NCBI RefSeq assembly: GCF_009905375.1
Contig: NC_133650.1
Location: 298,157,957 to 298,221,956 of the forward strand
Direction of reading: 5' to 3'
From: Apium graveolens
Lineage: Eukaryota; Streptophyta; Magnoliopsida; Apiales; Apiaceae
Length of the DNA: 64,000 nt
The notes beneath the pieces were generated by a model. That model was given only the letters and a program-made list of their open reading frames with translations. It ran no database searches and was not told where the DNA came from. Positions 1 through 12,200 of the stretch are shown piece by piece. The stretch's first letter is position 1. The number at the start of each line of letters is the position of its first letter. A program made the position numbers and the translations under genes.

Positions 1-2969
1 TATTTCCTCAGACGCATTAAGGATGTGGTTGAAGATCCCAGGAGGTTGCTTTTGGATATATGAATGGCCAAGCCAGTTGTAGACTTGATTACATCAACTT
101 CTACCTGGAACTAGATATACTTGGTACACAGTGAATTAGAATATAATAATTTTGGAAGTATACTTTTGGTTAGAATTCCATAAGAAAAAGTATGAGAAAT
201 TATATTCATGCCATGTCTGTCAAAAACAAAAATCATTTTTGCCTCGTTCTGATGATTTTGTTCATGATTTGAGGGCGTTTCGCCATGAATGCAACAAATA
301 AACACTAGTATACTTTGGCTGAATCATGTACCTTCTTTTTTTTTTAAATCTTTTTTGCGTGATCTGTGTTATGTAATTCAGACACGTGATCTTTGTTCAT
401 GATTTTGAGTGTTTTTTGTAGTCTTATAATTAAGGACTGGAACAATATTTCCACTTCTGTGCGGTGTCTGGATTGAGCACTTTTTTATTGATGCAACTCG
501 GAAGGGAAAAAGATGATTGACGTGCTTGGCGCACATAATATTTGCGTTTACATCATCATCTAGGCAATTTCAGGGATAATCGTAGGATATCATACAAGAT
601 ATCTAAATATATGCTTAAATATAGGAATAGTGAATAGGAGGCAGCTGTCCACTCGGACTGCGTAGGGTAACCCATTTCTATGGCCACTTCGATGGTCCAT
701 GTAGTAATGGCAGACCGTGGACGGCTGACTTTGAGATGCCATATCTTTCCATGTCATTTCTAGATTAATACTCTTTCTTTTTAATTGTCGTTTGATTTTT
801 CTGCACACGATTCTAATTCTAAGTGCTTTTGATCTTTTATTTAAAATAATAATTTTTAAAATTTTATTTTTCTGAATAAATTTATATAACTTAAACTTAT
901 ATTTATAGAAAGAAATTTTTAAAAAAAAATTAGTACTATGCCATTAATGCACCTTGTGATGTGTGCAGAAAAAATGTCTTAAATAAAAAAATAGTTTCAA
1001 AACCAAAGAATGTAATAACCTTTTCATAATTTTAAAATTATAAAAATTTAAATTATACTTGCTATTTTCAATAAGAGGTGTATGTAGCATATTTTCAATT
1101 GGGATTGGGGATATACATGAGAGGAGGAATCAGTGATGAAGTCATTGGTGAGGAAGACTCACTAGAGTCATGTCTCAAGTGGCCAAGTAAACATGCATTT
1201 TCATAAATTTGGGTGGAAGATGGATGCATTGGATATTATTTTAATTTCCTAATGTGCTTCGATGTGAAAATGTAGCAGGGGGGGTTGGTATTTCAGGTCA
1301 AGTAAATTGTCTTATTCCTCATCATGCCCTAGTGATGGGGGTGATGGTGTCAATGCCAGAGGATTTAAATATAAAGTCAACCGTCCTTTATATTCCACAC
1401 CCACCGTCCCCCAAGAAAGTTCGAATATTTATCGTCCGTCTACTATGGTCACCATCTTTTCACCGTGACATCATTTTTCAGTGTCATTCTTTATCCTACC
1501 TCTGTTATTGTATTGTATGTACTAACAAGGGAGTGGTATTATATCACGACTTCACCATCTATCTATTCTATCAAGTTTCTTTTTCTCTTTTTGTATTTTT
1601 AAAGAAAGTTATCTATCAAATTTATTATAGTTTGAACAAAATTCGAAACTTTAACATTCTAAGAAGCTGAGTGGGTAGACATTAAATATGTCAATTTGAT
1701 ATACGACACAATAAAAATACACTAGAATTACACGATATAAATGAATATGTGTTCGGTTTTTCAATACACGAATATGAAAGTAAACGATACGATGAAATAC
1801 AAAATCTAAACGGATACGAATACGTGTTTACCCTTGGGTACACGACACAAACACGGAAGTCCACGAAATAAATAAATTGATTCATAAATATTCATGAGAT
1901 ATTATTTATTCACTTATATTTATATACATATATTGTAATACTATAGGCATATATATATATATATAATTCGTATATATTTATAAAAATATTCAAAAATATA
2001 GCATTAGGTAAATTAACTATTTTGTCTTATAATCAAAATCGGCCAATTTTTTAAAAATCGTCAATAAATTATTTAAAAATTGCTTTAAATACCAAGTTGT
2101 GGTGCAATGAGGATATAGATTGTGGATATTGTTTTATACTAATACACCTTTTAGGATTAGGAATAGATGATTAAGTAGTGAGGCAACAACCCCAATGCAC
2201 TAACCAAAGTGGATGAACAATGATTATTCCTGGAATAAATGATTGAGTTGTTTAATTTTTTAAAATTGCGGTCTTATTAGCTTCTTAACTAAAGGATTAG
2301 GCAAGGGCAAGAGCTAAGTCCTTTTAGCCAACTTGTTTCTTTTTAATTACTACTACTACTAATTTAGCTGACTTTATTTAAATTCAAAGTCTTAGTTTAC
2401 CCATTCATTAGATCTAGGGAGTGGTTGGGGGGGGGGGGTGGCTTAAGGTGACCTGAATTGACTTGTATTTTTGCAGCAACCTTTTGGTATCTGAATGTAG
2501 TCTAGATGTTCACTTTTGTTTGCCTAATTCATTTGATAAAATATGTACTTTGAATAATCTGCAGAAGCAAAAGGGTCTGTTTAACTTCTTCTTCACAATA
2601 CAGGAAAAATTAAATTACAACCTACTACTTCAATTTACCTGGTCAGTTGACTTTGTTTTATGTTCTAGATATAGAATAAATTCATTGTATGTGTGTGTAT
2701 AGGGAATGTAATCTGTAAGGTGTGTTGACTTATATTTTCAAAGTTAAAGCTCAACTGTTCCTTATTGTCTTGATACAACTCCTATAAAGAATGACCATTG
2801 CATTCATACTACAACTCCATTACTATTTTGACCATTCTAGTTACGGTGGTAGGTACACCGTACACCTATACCTAATAAAATGTCAAACGTGTTCACATTA
2901 CCCCTCCGATGGGTCATTCGTTGACTTTCTCATGCCGGTGGCTAATGGCCTATTCTGCTTTCAACAAAC
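1..2969. other. AT-rich intergenic stretch
   Basis: No gene is supported here. Short open frames on both strands lack domain-like composition. The first 63 bases could be the end of a plus-strand coding exon (a frame ending in a TGA at 61-63), but with only 20 codons this cannot be decided. Simple-sequence tracts are a TA run near 1950-1975 and a run of 12 G at 2427-2438. Confidence 0.6.
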
Positions 2970-3226
2970 TTTAGGGAACGTTATTCCATCTGTCATGTTT
3001 TATCTTTTTACGGTTAAACTGACTCAATTTTGACTGAAAATTTTATACAGTATATAATTGAAAATAAGAATATAAATTATATCACTATAAAGTGCATTTA
3101 ATATACTTTAATATGCAATTTTCAGGTTTTTAAAATAATGAAATAATGAGTTTTTATTTACGGTCAAAATTGAGTCAATTTAAGCATAAAAAGTCAAACA
3201 AGACAGATAATTTGAGACGGAGGGAG
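2970..3226. repeat. Degraded Stowaway-like MITE
   Basis: The right end reads GAGACGGAGGGAG (ending 3226), the mirror of the CTCCCTCCGTCTC start typical of plant Stowaway MITEs. Its inner flank, TTGAGTCAATTTAAGC followed by AAAGTCAAACA, is matched in inverted order at the left by GTCATGTTT and GACTCAATTTTGAC near 2990-3035. The left terminus has decayed, so the TA target duplication cannot be read. Class by end motif and inverted repeat; the left boundary is approximate. Confidence 0.5.
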
Positions 3227-3412
3227 AAATATTTTTGTGACTCCCTCCGGAATGTTGGTTGACGGAATTAACGGAAACTAATTTATGCCCAGGTACCGGC
3301 TGACTTTCAAAATTTAGTAAAGATATTTTTTATATCCTGACTTTTAATCAGTAGCTAATTAGAAAAGAGTCGTTTAAATTGTTGTTATTTTTTGGTATTT
3401 AAATGGTTTGTA

Positions 3413-4945
3413 TTAAATAAGCAGAATATGATTCACACTCTGGTGAACGTTAAACTGTAGTAACTTATAAGTGACTGAAATATTAACCGTACCTAAACAA
3501 GATAACAAAAGTAAAATTCTAATCTTAACTTTACTTATTTTACTTGGAAAATTACTACAACAGCAGCTGCTACTCTGTACTTGCAGAAAAAGCAGAGAAA
3601 TGAAAGTAAAATGCATGTGGACAGCTGGGACAACATTCATAACAGATAACACAATGTTTTCATTAATTTGTTTATCAACATCAAGATTCAAATTTTTTGA
3701 CACAGTAACATCTACCGTTACACTTGACAACTCAGTGTAGGTCCTCATACTATTCTCACTATTACTCATCTCTTCAAAAACTAATGAATCTGGTAGTAAA
3801 AAATGTTGAATATCTATAGAACTTTCTGAATCCTCGTTTGAAAATGGAAGATCAGATAATTCAATATAAATTGAAGGGCTTTCGTGATCAGAACTAATAG
3901 TATCATCACAAATCTGTTGAGAAACTTGTGCACTGTTTTCCGCGGGATTAATTCTAACAGTTACCCAATCTTCATCATCTTCCCATTCTGGCAGCATTTC
4001 AGAAACAATCAGTCCCCTGATTCTAACTTCTGCTGGATAATCGGACGAGTAAACGATTCGGGTTGGATTTGAAGAAGGCTCGGAGACTTGTACCGAATCC
4101 CAAAAGCCTAAATCCAGTATACTGGTTGGAGAATTCTTATTGTAATTCTCCGCTTTCTCATACTCATAAGACAACTCAAAAAGAAATTGATGATCAAGAA
4201 GTTGTTTGGCTGTCCAACGATCTTTAGCATTACTCTTCAAACACTTGCTTAGAAAATCCTTAGCATTATCCGATAACTTGTTGGGAAATTCTGGCAACTT
4301 TCCTGAAAAGCCAATTTTGTGAATTGCGGAAACAGGATCATTTAACTCAGGCCAAGGGTTTGATCCTGTTGCCATCTCAATAATTGTGCATCCGAGAGCC
4401 CATATATCAGCCGGAAACCCCTGCTCCTCGCCACGCGCAACCTCAGGAGCCATGAAAACAGGAGTTCCGGAGAATGATGATGTGGCAGCAACTCCATTAT
4501 CCAAAAAAGTAGCACATCCCAGATCAGCAATTTTAACACCATCTTCTCCTAGCAGAATATTCTGACCTTTAATATCACAATGCACAAAATTATTCGAGTG
4601 AAGATAATCAAGGCCTTGCAGAATTTGGGTCGTGTAAACTCGGATCAAAGACTCATCAAGTGAACCTCCTTGCTTCTTGATCACATCAGAAAGTGTACCA
4701 CCAGATATGAACTCCATGAAAATGTTGTACATGGGCTTGTTATTCTCAACCTTGACATCATAACCCAAGTACTTAACTATACGAGCACAATTCAATTGAG
4801 AATGAAACTTTTGCTCCTGTTGCAAGAATCTCGAGCTAGAAAGCTCCGTCGATTTAACAGCAAACATGTCACCCGAAGACGTCGTGGCTGCATAGACCGC
4901 GGCCGAAGAGCCGCGGCCTATGATCGGACCTCTGATCCATTCCAT
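3413..4945 (-). CDS. MAPKKK17/18-like protein kinase
   Basis: Intronless 510-residue Ser/Thr kinase of the plant MEKK-type MAPKKK15-21 clade. Seen: glycine loop GRGSSAAVY (residues 10-18), ATP lysine K31 in AVKS, HCDIKGQNIL (122-131) with catalytic D124, DLG (141-143) in place of the usual DFG, GTPVFMAPEV (160-169) and an intact C-lobe to about residue 262, followed by an acidic Ser-rich tail. Known of the family: members of this clade activate MKK3 and group C MAPKs, and MAPKKK17/18 transcripts rise with ABA. The start MEWIRG sits just before the glycine loop, as in relatives. The last ~70 residues are Leu/Cys-rich and hydrophobic, unlike the rest. They may be a lineage-specific tail, or translated 3' UTR or intron. 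Upstream ABRE cores fit ABA control. Family is secure; the exact member is not. Confidence 0.93.
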   Translation of the reverse strand: MEWIRGPIIGRGSSAAVYAATTSSGDMFAVKSTELSSSRFLQQEQKFHSQLNCARIVKYLGYDVKVENNKPMYNIFMEFISGGTLSDVIKKQGGSLDESLIRVYTTQILQGLDYLHSNNFVHCDIKGQNILLGEDGVKIADLGCATFLDNGVAATSSFSGTPVFMAPEVARGEEQGFPADIWALGCTIIEMATGSNPWPELNDPVSAIHKIGFSGKLPEFPNKLSDNAKDFLSKCLKSNAKDRWTAKQLLDHQFLFELSYEYEKAENYNKNSPTSILDLGFWDSVQVSEPSSNPTRIVYSSDYPAEVRIRGLIVSEMLPEWEDDEDWVTVRINPAENSAQVSQQICDDTISSDHESPSIYIELSDLPFSNEDSESSIDIQHFLLPDSLVFEEMSNSENSMRTYTELSSVTVDVTVSKNLNLDVDKQINENIVLSVMNVVPAVHMHFTFISLLFLQVQSSSCCCSNFPSKISKVKIRILLLLSCLGTVNISVTYKLLQFNVHQSVNHILLI

Positions 4946-5062
4946 TGAACAAAAAACAAATAAGTGTGTATGATGAGAGAATATGGAAGTGTATATGATT
5001 GGGAGGAGAATAATAGAAATGTTGTGAGATATTGATAAATAAAAAGTGAATGCGTCTACGTC

Positions 5063-5074
5063 TTTTATATATAT
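5063..5074 (-). promoter_or_regulatory. TATA box of the kinase gene
   Basis: On the minus strand this reads TATATATAAAA, about 118 bases before the ATG at 4945. A start site 25-35 bases downstream would give a 5' UTR of about 85-95 bases. Position and sequence are as expected for a plant core promoter; function is inferred. Confidence 0.6.
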
Positions 5075-5226
5075 GTGAGACTCTCTTAATACAGAGAATC
5101 TTTCTTGTAAATGTGTTTAAGTTTCATATGTAAAAGAGGATTAATACTAGTAAGTACTGTGGTAATGATGTTTGTTTGTACGTCACTCTAAGAAAACAAC
5201 GAATAGTTGTGTAAGAAGAGGGATCA

Positions 5227-5317
5227 CCACGTGGCGAAAAGAGAGAGGTCTACAGCTGGGAGCGGCGGTTGCTTGCCTTAGAATAAAGCCAACCACATGA
5301 AGACACGTGAGCACGTG
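5227..5317 (-). promoter_or_regulatory. Cluster of three G-box/ABRE cores
   Basis: CCACGTGGC at 5227-5235 and CACGTG at 5304-5309 and 5312-5317 lie 280-375 bases upstream of the kinase start codon. ACGTGGC-type elements are bound by ABF/AREB bZIP factors, and closely spaced copies are the classical arrangement for ABA induction. This agrees with the ABA-induced behaviour known for MAPKKK17/18 relatives. Binding itself is inferred. Confidence 0.6.
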
Positions 5318-6113
5318 CCTTGATTGCCGCTACTTATCTCTTTTTCACTTTCTTACTTTATTTTTGCGGCGCAGGCGCGTTAAAAATTGAACATACCGTG
5401 ATTTGAGTTTGGGGTTAATTACTTGGATGTGTAATTTGAATTTGGAGGTCAAAGTAATTAAATTATTTAAATTTAGAATTTGACTTTTAGCCTGTGGGAA
5501 ACCAAAGATACAAGTCAATTTGTTGAAGGTCTCTTTAGAAACTTACACTTTATATCCGAACTGATTACCAAGAAAATTTATATTGTTCACACTTAGTTGT
5601 GACCAATTAAGCGTGTATCATCTTCAATTAATTTCTGGAATCCGTGTTTATATACTTGGTATATTCGTAGAATCCTGATAAATATATATCGATAAATTAA
5701 TAATATTGTCGAACAAATTATTTTATTTTATTTTATTTTATTTTTTCTATCATAATTAACCCGCAGCCGCTATTTTTCGGGTGCATACTCGGTCGGTAAG
5801 TAATAGCTCCTCTTTAACCAATTGAGCCAACTTTTACGGGCCGAATAATTTTATTTGATATCAACATAACAGAGACAATATATTTTTAAATTTGATAATT
5901 AAAAAATTTTGTTAAATAAATAAAAATATTATATCCTGCGTGCATTCATTTATCGAGATTTAACTGTAGTTCACTTTTCAATCCAAAATAAATTTAGAAA
6001 AGAGAAAAAATGTTATATTTTCGGATTAGTAAGATTGAGCCTATTTCAGGGGAGGTAATTATAGATATATCGTATGTCAATAAATTACAAATTGTTAATG
6101 TGTTACTCTGTGA
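5318..6113. other. AT-rich intergenic, upstream of the kinase
   Basis: No coding signal. Holds a TTTTA pentanucleotide tract (about 5720-5747) and otherwise unstructured AT-rich DNA; any distal control elements of the kinase gene would be here. Confidence 0.5.
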
Positions 6114-6122
6114 AATATAAAT

Positions 6123-6814
6123 GAGAAAATTGCACTTTACACCCTCTTATTTTGTTTCAAAAATAAATGTGTATCAATAGTATTGGAAACTCAGGTTGCA
6201 CCCCTCAAGTTCAGCCAATTCAGAAAGCACCCCTTCGACGGTTATTATTAAAAAAGTAAGGGGTAATATGGGAATTTTAGTAAAATATTAACTAAACTAA
6301 TTTTTTTTATTTTTCAGATTATATTAAAAATTGAATTTATTATTATAGCTATAAAATAATATTTTTAAATTTTTTGAATAATATTATATAGTTGAGTTTT
6401 AAATTTTAGTAATATTATTAATGCCAAAAATTATATAATTCTACTTAAATTAAATTCAAAATAATTTTTATTATATATATTTTATATATATTTAATTTAA
6501 TATAATTATTTCATTTTAAAATCTTTGACGTTGTTATGATTTTAAAGTGCATTTAATGAAAATATTCTGATCAATATTAATATTTAATATACAAGAAATC
6601 ATTTTTATAAATATTTTAACTTATTTTTGAAATTCCAACTAAAATTTATTTACATTTTAAAATAAAGTTCCCTTTTTACCCCTTATTATTTTTAATTATA
6701 ATCTGTCAAAGTGTGCATACTGAATTAGTAAGTTTAGGGGTGCATGGTGTATCTTCGAAAGTTCTAAAAATTATATTTTCAACTTTGTTTGAGAGTGCAA
6801 AGTGCATTTATCTC
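6123..6814. mobile_element. Non-autonomous Mutator-like element (MULE MITE)
   Basis: A 692-bp element with imperfect terminal inverted repeats of about 145 bp. The left end starts GAGAAAATTGCACTTT; the right end read inward on the other strand starts GAGATAAATGCACTTT, and matches continue through GCACCCCT and AAGGGGTAA blocks. It is flanked by a perfect 9-bp direct repeat AATATAAAT (6114-6122 and 6815-6823). GA-initial long terminal repeats with a 9-bp target duplication are the signature of the Mutator superfamily. No transposase frame is present, so it must have been moved by an enzyme encoded elsewhere. Confidence 0.88.
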
Positions 6815-6823
6815 AATATAAAT

Positions 6824-7962
6824 ATATTGTTGTCGGTGTAGAAAACAATGAAAATGAACAATGAAATTGTATCTTCTGTTAAAGTGCTAACAATGTAGTA
6901 GCTGTTGTATTTCAGTGATCCAGCTAAATTTGTGTTGTCTTGCACCACTGGATTTACATATCATAATATCTCACAATCTAACAAGATTTGATTTCATTTC
7001 TTGACATGACTTGGTAACTGAAAATCCAAAGCCAGATCTGCGTTTATCGTTTATTGAAATATTATAAGAGAGCGAAACTTAAATTTCATTTCAAATGACA
7101 GGATTTGAGTTGTCATTTCAAATTCTCAGATTTATACTAATATTTGAATGTCCTGGATTTCAAATTAAATTCAAATCCAAATTTCAAAACAGAATATTTG
7201 ATCAAATCAAGAATTTTTAATGAAATTTAGTTTCCCAAACGGCCCATAAAAGATATTCAACATTTTGATCTAATTTTAGATTAACACCTAAATTAAATCT
7301 CAATTTGTTACATACACAACGAGTAATGTACAGTGTTTTTTCTAATAATATCAGTCATGTTAGGTTTATGTCAATTAGGAAACTCATGATCATGTAGTCT
7401 GTATTTTATTGTAAGCTGTTTAGATTTGTGCACGTTGAGTGATTTTTCTTAGCTAAAATTAGCGATTCTTATATGGTGATTTTTTTAACCAGATGGCTGA
7501 GAGTCCACTGAACAATATTGAATGGAGAGTTTGGGCATGGCGACGCGACTCCTACGGCGTTAGAATATGAATGAGTTTGAAAGAATGTCATCAATAAACG
7601 AGAGATATCTAAATTGTAAAAAATGTATATCGCGTTTGTTGTGCTACCCCTAAATATCTCTTATAGGGTCCGGTAATTTTTTTTTTTTCTGAGAGAGGAC
7701 TCATGTTCGATTTCTTGATATCCTAATAACATGAAAGATAAAGTTATGCAACAAAGATAGGAGTCTGTAATTCATCTTTGACCCATAAATGAGATTTTAA
7801 GTAAGATAGAGTATTAAAGTAATATAAAATTTTGGAACGGGTTTTCCTCTAACACCTTGAATTTTAAAAGGACCGATTACTTGACAATTTGTCAAGAATT
7901 AGGATTTCGGACTTAAATTATGCGTGTCGATTCTAACGAACCTAACACGTCGATTTGTAGAT
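6824..7962. other. AT-rich intergenic
   Basis: No coding exon, RNA gene or element boundary could be supported here. The AAAAA at 7963-7967 is the left target duplication of the adjacent copia element. Confidence 0.5.
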
Positions 7963-7967
7963 AAAAA

Positions 7968-8608
7968 TGTGAAAACAATCTGCGATTAATACAAATAATC
8001 AAACAAGTGTGTGCGTGAGTAAACGAAATCAAACGGAGGAAGAAAAGATATAAACAGAAGAGAGATCCTCGAGTCCAGTTGAAACTGTCTCCTTAAAGCT
8101 ATTTCGCCTCTCACCGTATGTGCGAGTCGATAGCCTCCCAGGATAAAACGAGGTAGCGGCGGCGTTACGGATAACGAGCACCTTCAGCGAGCTTGAACGG
8201 GCACGAAACTATCACCGAGAGAGAGATTTGTGTTTAGAGGCGAATATGTTTTTTGGTGTGTCTAATCCTAACGCCTTAGAGGTGTTTATATAGGTGTAGA
8301 TAGACTTGTGCGCTACTCTTTTCCATAATTAAATATCATTAATTATGGAATCGGTGTAATACTTGCAAGCTACTCTATTCCATAAATAATCTGAAACATA
8401 ATCAGATTAAATATATCAAGACATACACCATATCAATTAATCTGAAACAAAATCAAATTAATTTATGCCATAATATTTGAGCCAAATTCTAATGGAAAAT
8501 AATAATTTCCATTATTAAGAGAATATCATCATATCTCACACATCTTTTAGTCATAATGCTCAAAAATATGACTTACCAATATGGGACTTATACCCATATT
8601 TTCCAACA
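7968..8608 (-). repeat. 3' LTR of copia element C
   Basis: 641 bp, TG...CA, identical to the copy at 13571-14211 except for three substitutions. In element orientation it follows the polypurine tract. Confidence 0.95.
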
Positions 8609-9240
8609 ATCCCCCACATGGGTGAGATTGGTGATCTTAGTAGCACACACCAGACAGACAGACAGACAGACAGACACGGAGTTTGACTTGGTGATAGTTT
8701 CTTCGATCAGATATAGCATACGATAGGTAGAGAATGCTCCTTGAACCTTCGCTCGAGTAAGCATACCGACTTTACTGGTAGACAGTAGACGTGCTTGTCC
8801 TTGAACTGTTCGACCGTTTATGTAAACGATGATATACTTATCACTATATCGTTTCTGACTCGTTCAGCTCTCATGAGTATGTCCATTTTGGCCATGGAAC
8901 ATCGTCCTGGTTCTGCAGAAGTTTCTAAAGAATTGTGCCTCGCAATTCTCCTTTGAAGCGGCCCCACTTCTCTCCCACATAGGTGATCTTTATCTTATAG
9001 AGTAACCCGCGTTTACTCAACTGAATTCCATGCGTTCACTCCTGAGCTCCATGTATTCATCAAAGATCATTAAAGGCTCAAAGCTTAACCTCGTACCTTA
9101 CGGGTCTCACTGTTTCCTCATCATAGGAACAGGCCAGAGGTTACCCCCACAGTGATTTGGTCATCATGATTTAGTTGTCCCATTGAACCAAGTTCTTGGG
9201 ATCTCCAGTCAGCAATGGTTGGGTGTCCACCATGATGCCG
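8609..9240 (-). other. 3' untranslated region of copia element C
   Basis: Lies between the polyprotein stop and the 3' LTR. Contains a CAGA microsatellite of six units and more (8651-8676) and the polypurine tract next to the LTR. No coding potential seen. Confidence 0.7.
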
Positions 9241-12200
9241 TTAAGCAATAGGCTTAAGGCCCATCCCTCTCGATGATTTCTCAACCACTTCTCTTGATAA
9301 CCCTTTGGTTAGTGGATCCGCGATATTATCCTTTGACGGTATATAGTCAATAGTGATAATTCCGGTTGAGATCAATTGTCTAATGGAACTGTGTCGTCGT
9401 CGTATATGACGAGACTTTCCATTATACATCGTGCTCTGTGCTCTGCCAATAGCGGATTGACTATCACAGTGAATCCCTATTGCAGTTACAGGCTTTGGCC
9501 ATCTTGGAATATCCTCCAGAAACTGACGTAGATATTCAGCCTCTTCGGCGCATTTATCTAGTGCCACAAACTCAGCTTCCATCGTGGAATGAGTTATCAC
9601 CGTTTGTTTTGAGGATTTCCATGATATTGCCGCTCCAGCTAATGTAAACACATAGCCACTCGTAGACTTAAGTGCTTTCTTGCTAGATATCCAATTTGCG
9701 TCAGTATATCCTTCTAATACTGCTGGGTATCTGCCATAGTGCAGTCCATAGTCTCGAGTTCCCCTCAAGTACCTTAGTACCCTTATAATCGCTTTCCAGT
9801 GATCAGCTCCCGGATTACTCGTAAACCTACTCAACTTGCTAATTGAGTATGCAATGTCTGGTCTTGTACAACTCATGAGGTACATCAGACTACCAATTAT
9901 CCTCGAGTATTCCAATTGGGAAACAGCTACACCTTTGTTCTTGGATAGGTGCAAAGTCATATCCACAGGTGTCCTAGCTTTCTCAAAGTCATCCTTAAGA
10001 AACTTCTCAAGGATCTTGTCAACATAATGTGGTTGACTTAATGCGAGACCCTCTGATGTTCTAGAAATTTGAATTCCCAGAATTACATTTGCCAGTCCCA
10101 TATCTTTCATGTCGAACCTTGATTTCAACATGTCCTTTGTAGATTTGATAACTTTATCATTGCTTCCAGCAATAAGTAGATCATCTACATATAGTGTCAT
10201 CATGACATAGCCATTGTCATTCTCCTTGACATAGCTGTTCTCGTTATCCTTGTAATAGGCACAGCTATCACATTCATTGATTTTGAAACCATTGGCCAGC
10301 ACGACCTCATCAATTTTTTCATGCCATTTCATAGGCGCTTGTTTCAAACCATACAATGATTTCACCAATCTACACACTTTCCTTTCTTGTCCTGGGACAA
10401 CAAACCCTTCAGGTTGTTCCATATAGATTTCTTCATCTATGTCTCCATTTAGGAAAGCTGTTTTCACATCCATTTGATGTACAGTTAGATTACGCATTGC
10501 AGCAATAGCAAACATCATCCTTATGGACGTTATTCTCGTTACAGGAGAATATGTATCAAAGTAATCAAGGCCTTTTTGTTGCTTGTATCCTTTAATTACA
10601 AGTCTGGCCTTATACTTATCAATAGTGCCATCAGTTTTCAACTTCTTCTTGAAAACCCACTTGCTACCTAATGGTTTGCAACCAGTTGGCAAGTCCACTA
10701 ATTCCCAAGTATGATTTTGCATAATTGAATCAACTTCATTCTTGATGGCCTCTTTCCACATAGGCCCATCAGGTGAGGTAACCGCCTCCTTATAAGTTTT
10801 TGGGTCACCTTCTTCGAGCAAATAGGTCATAAAATCAGACCCATAGGATTTCTCCGTTCGTTGTCTTTTACTCCTTCTCACTACCCCCACATTTTCGTCT
10901 TCACTTTCGTCACTCTCATTATCGTCATCTACAGACTCATGAGATCGTTTAGACGTCGTAGGTTGTTGGTTTCCTGGATTACAGGGAAACATCGTCTCAA
11001 AAAATGAGGCATTCCTTGATTCCATAATGGTATTCTTTTGAATATCAGGAATCTTGGATTCATGAACAAGAAACCGATATGCAGTGCTGTGTGGAGGATA
11101 TCCGATGAAGACACAATCCACAGTCTTAGGACCTATCTTCACCTTCTTCGGTGTAGGGATCAGTACCTTTGCAAGGCACCCCCACACTTTCAGGTGTTGG
11201 TAACTTGGTTTCTTTTTCTTCCACATTTCATAAGGACTTACATCCTTATTCTTGCGCATCGTAATATTTAAAATATTATTTGCGCTTAAGATGGCTTCTC
11301 CCCACATCGATTGTGGGAGCCCAGAGCTTAACAACATCGCATTCATCATCTCTTTCAGAGTGCGATTCTTCCTTTCAGCCACACCATTTGACTGAGGGGA
11401 GTATGGTGCAGTGACCTCATGGATTATACCATGTTGTGAACAGAATTCCCCAAACGGTTCAACATATTCACCTCCACGATCACTTCGTATCGTTTTGATT
11501 TTCTCAGTTTGTTGTGTCTCAACTTCTTCCTTATAGATTTTAAATTTATCTATAGCTTCGTCTTTGATTTTCAACAAATATACATAGCAGTATTTTGTAC
11601 AATCATCAATGAATGTAATAAAATACTTGTTTCCTCCTCTTGTTGGAGCGAATTTTAAATCACATATGTCGCTATGTATTAGGTCTAGCAATTTGGTGTT
11701 CCTTTCCACACGTTTAAATGATGATCTCGTTAATTTTGCCTCAACACAAGTCTCACACTTATGTTTTGGATCGATAGTAAGTTTAGGTATGTATTCTTTT
11801 GCACTTAAACGTCGTAAAGTGTCATAATTTACATGTCCTAATCTAGCATGCCATAAATTAGGAGACTCAAGCAAGTAAGCAGAAGAATTCTTCATTTCAT
11901 TATCGTCCTTAACGGACATTACATTGAGCTTAAAAAGCCCATCAGTTAAATAACCCTTGCCTACAAACATACCACTCTTAGACAAAATAACTTTATCTGA
12001 CTCTATTACAATGCGAAAGCCATGCTTATTCAACAGAGAACCAGACACAAGGTTCTTGCGAATATCAGGCACATAAAGTACATTCTTCAAAGTCAGATTC
12101 TTCCCAGAGGTCATCTTCAGGATCACCGTGCCTTCACCCTCAATGATAGAAGTTGCTGAATTCCCCATGTAGAGCTTCTCACCAGCATCGGAAGCTTTGA

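Noticed and set aside
1..63. Possible 3' end of a gene (20 codons before a TGA)
   Set aside because: Too short to judge and a second frame is also open across it; needs sequence to the left.
1254..1670. 138-codon plus-strand open frame
   Set aside because: Irregular composition, no motif, no promoter or splice context; looks like a chance frame.
3240..3290. Second MITE end (CTCCCTCCGGAATG)
   Set aside because: Only one end visible; no inverted partner nearby.
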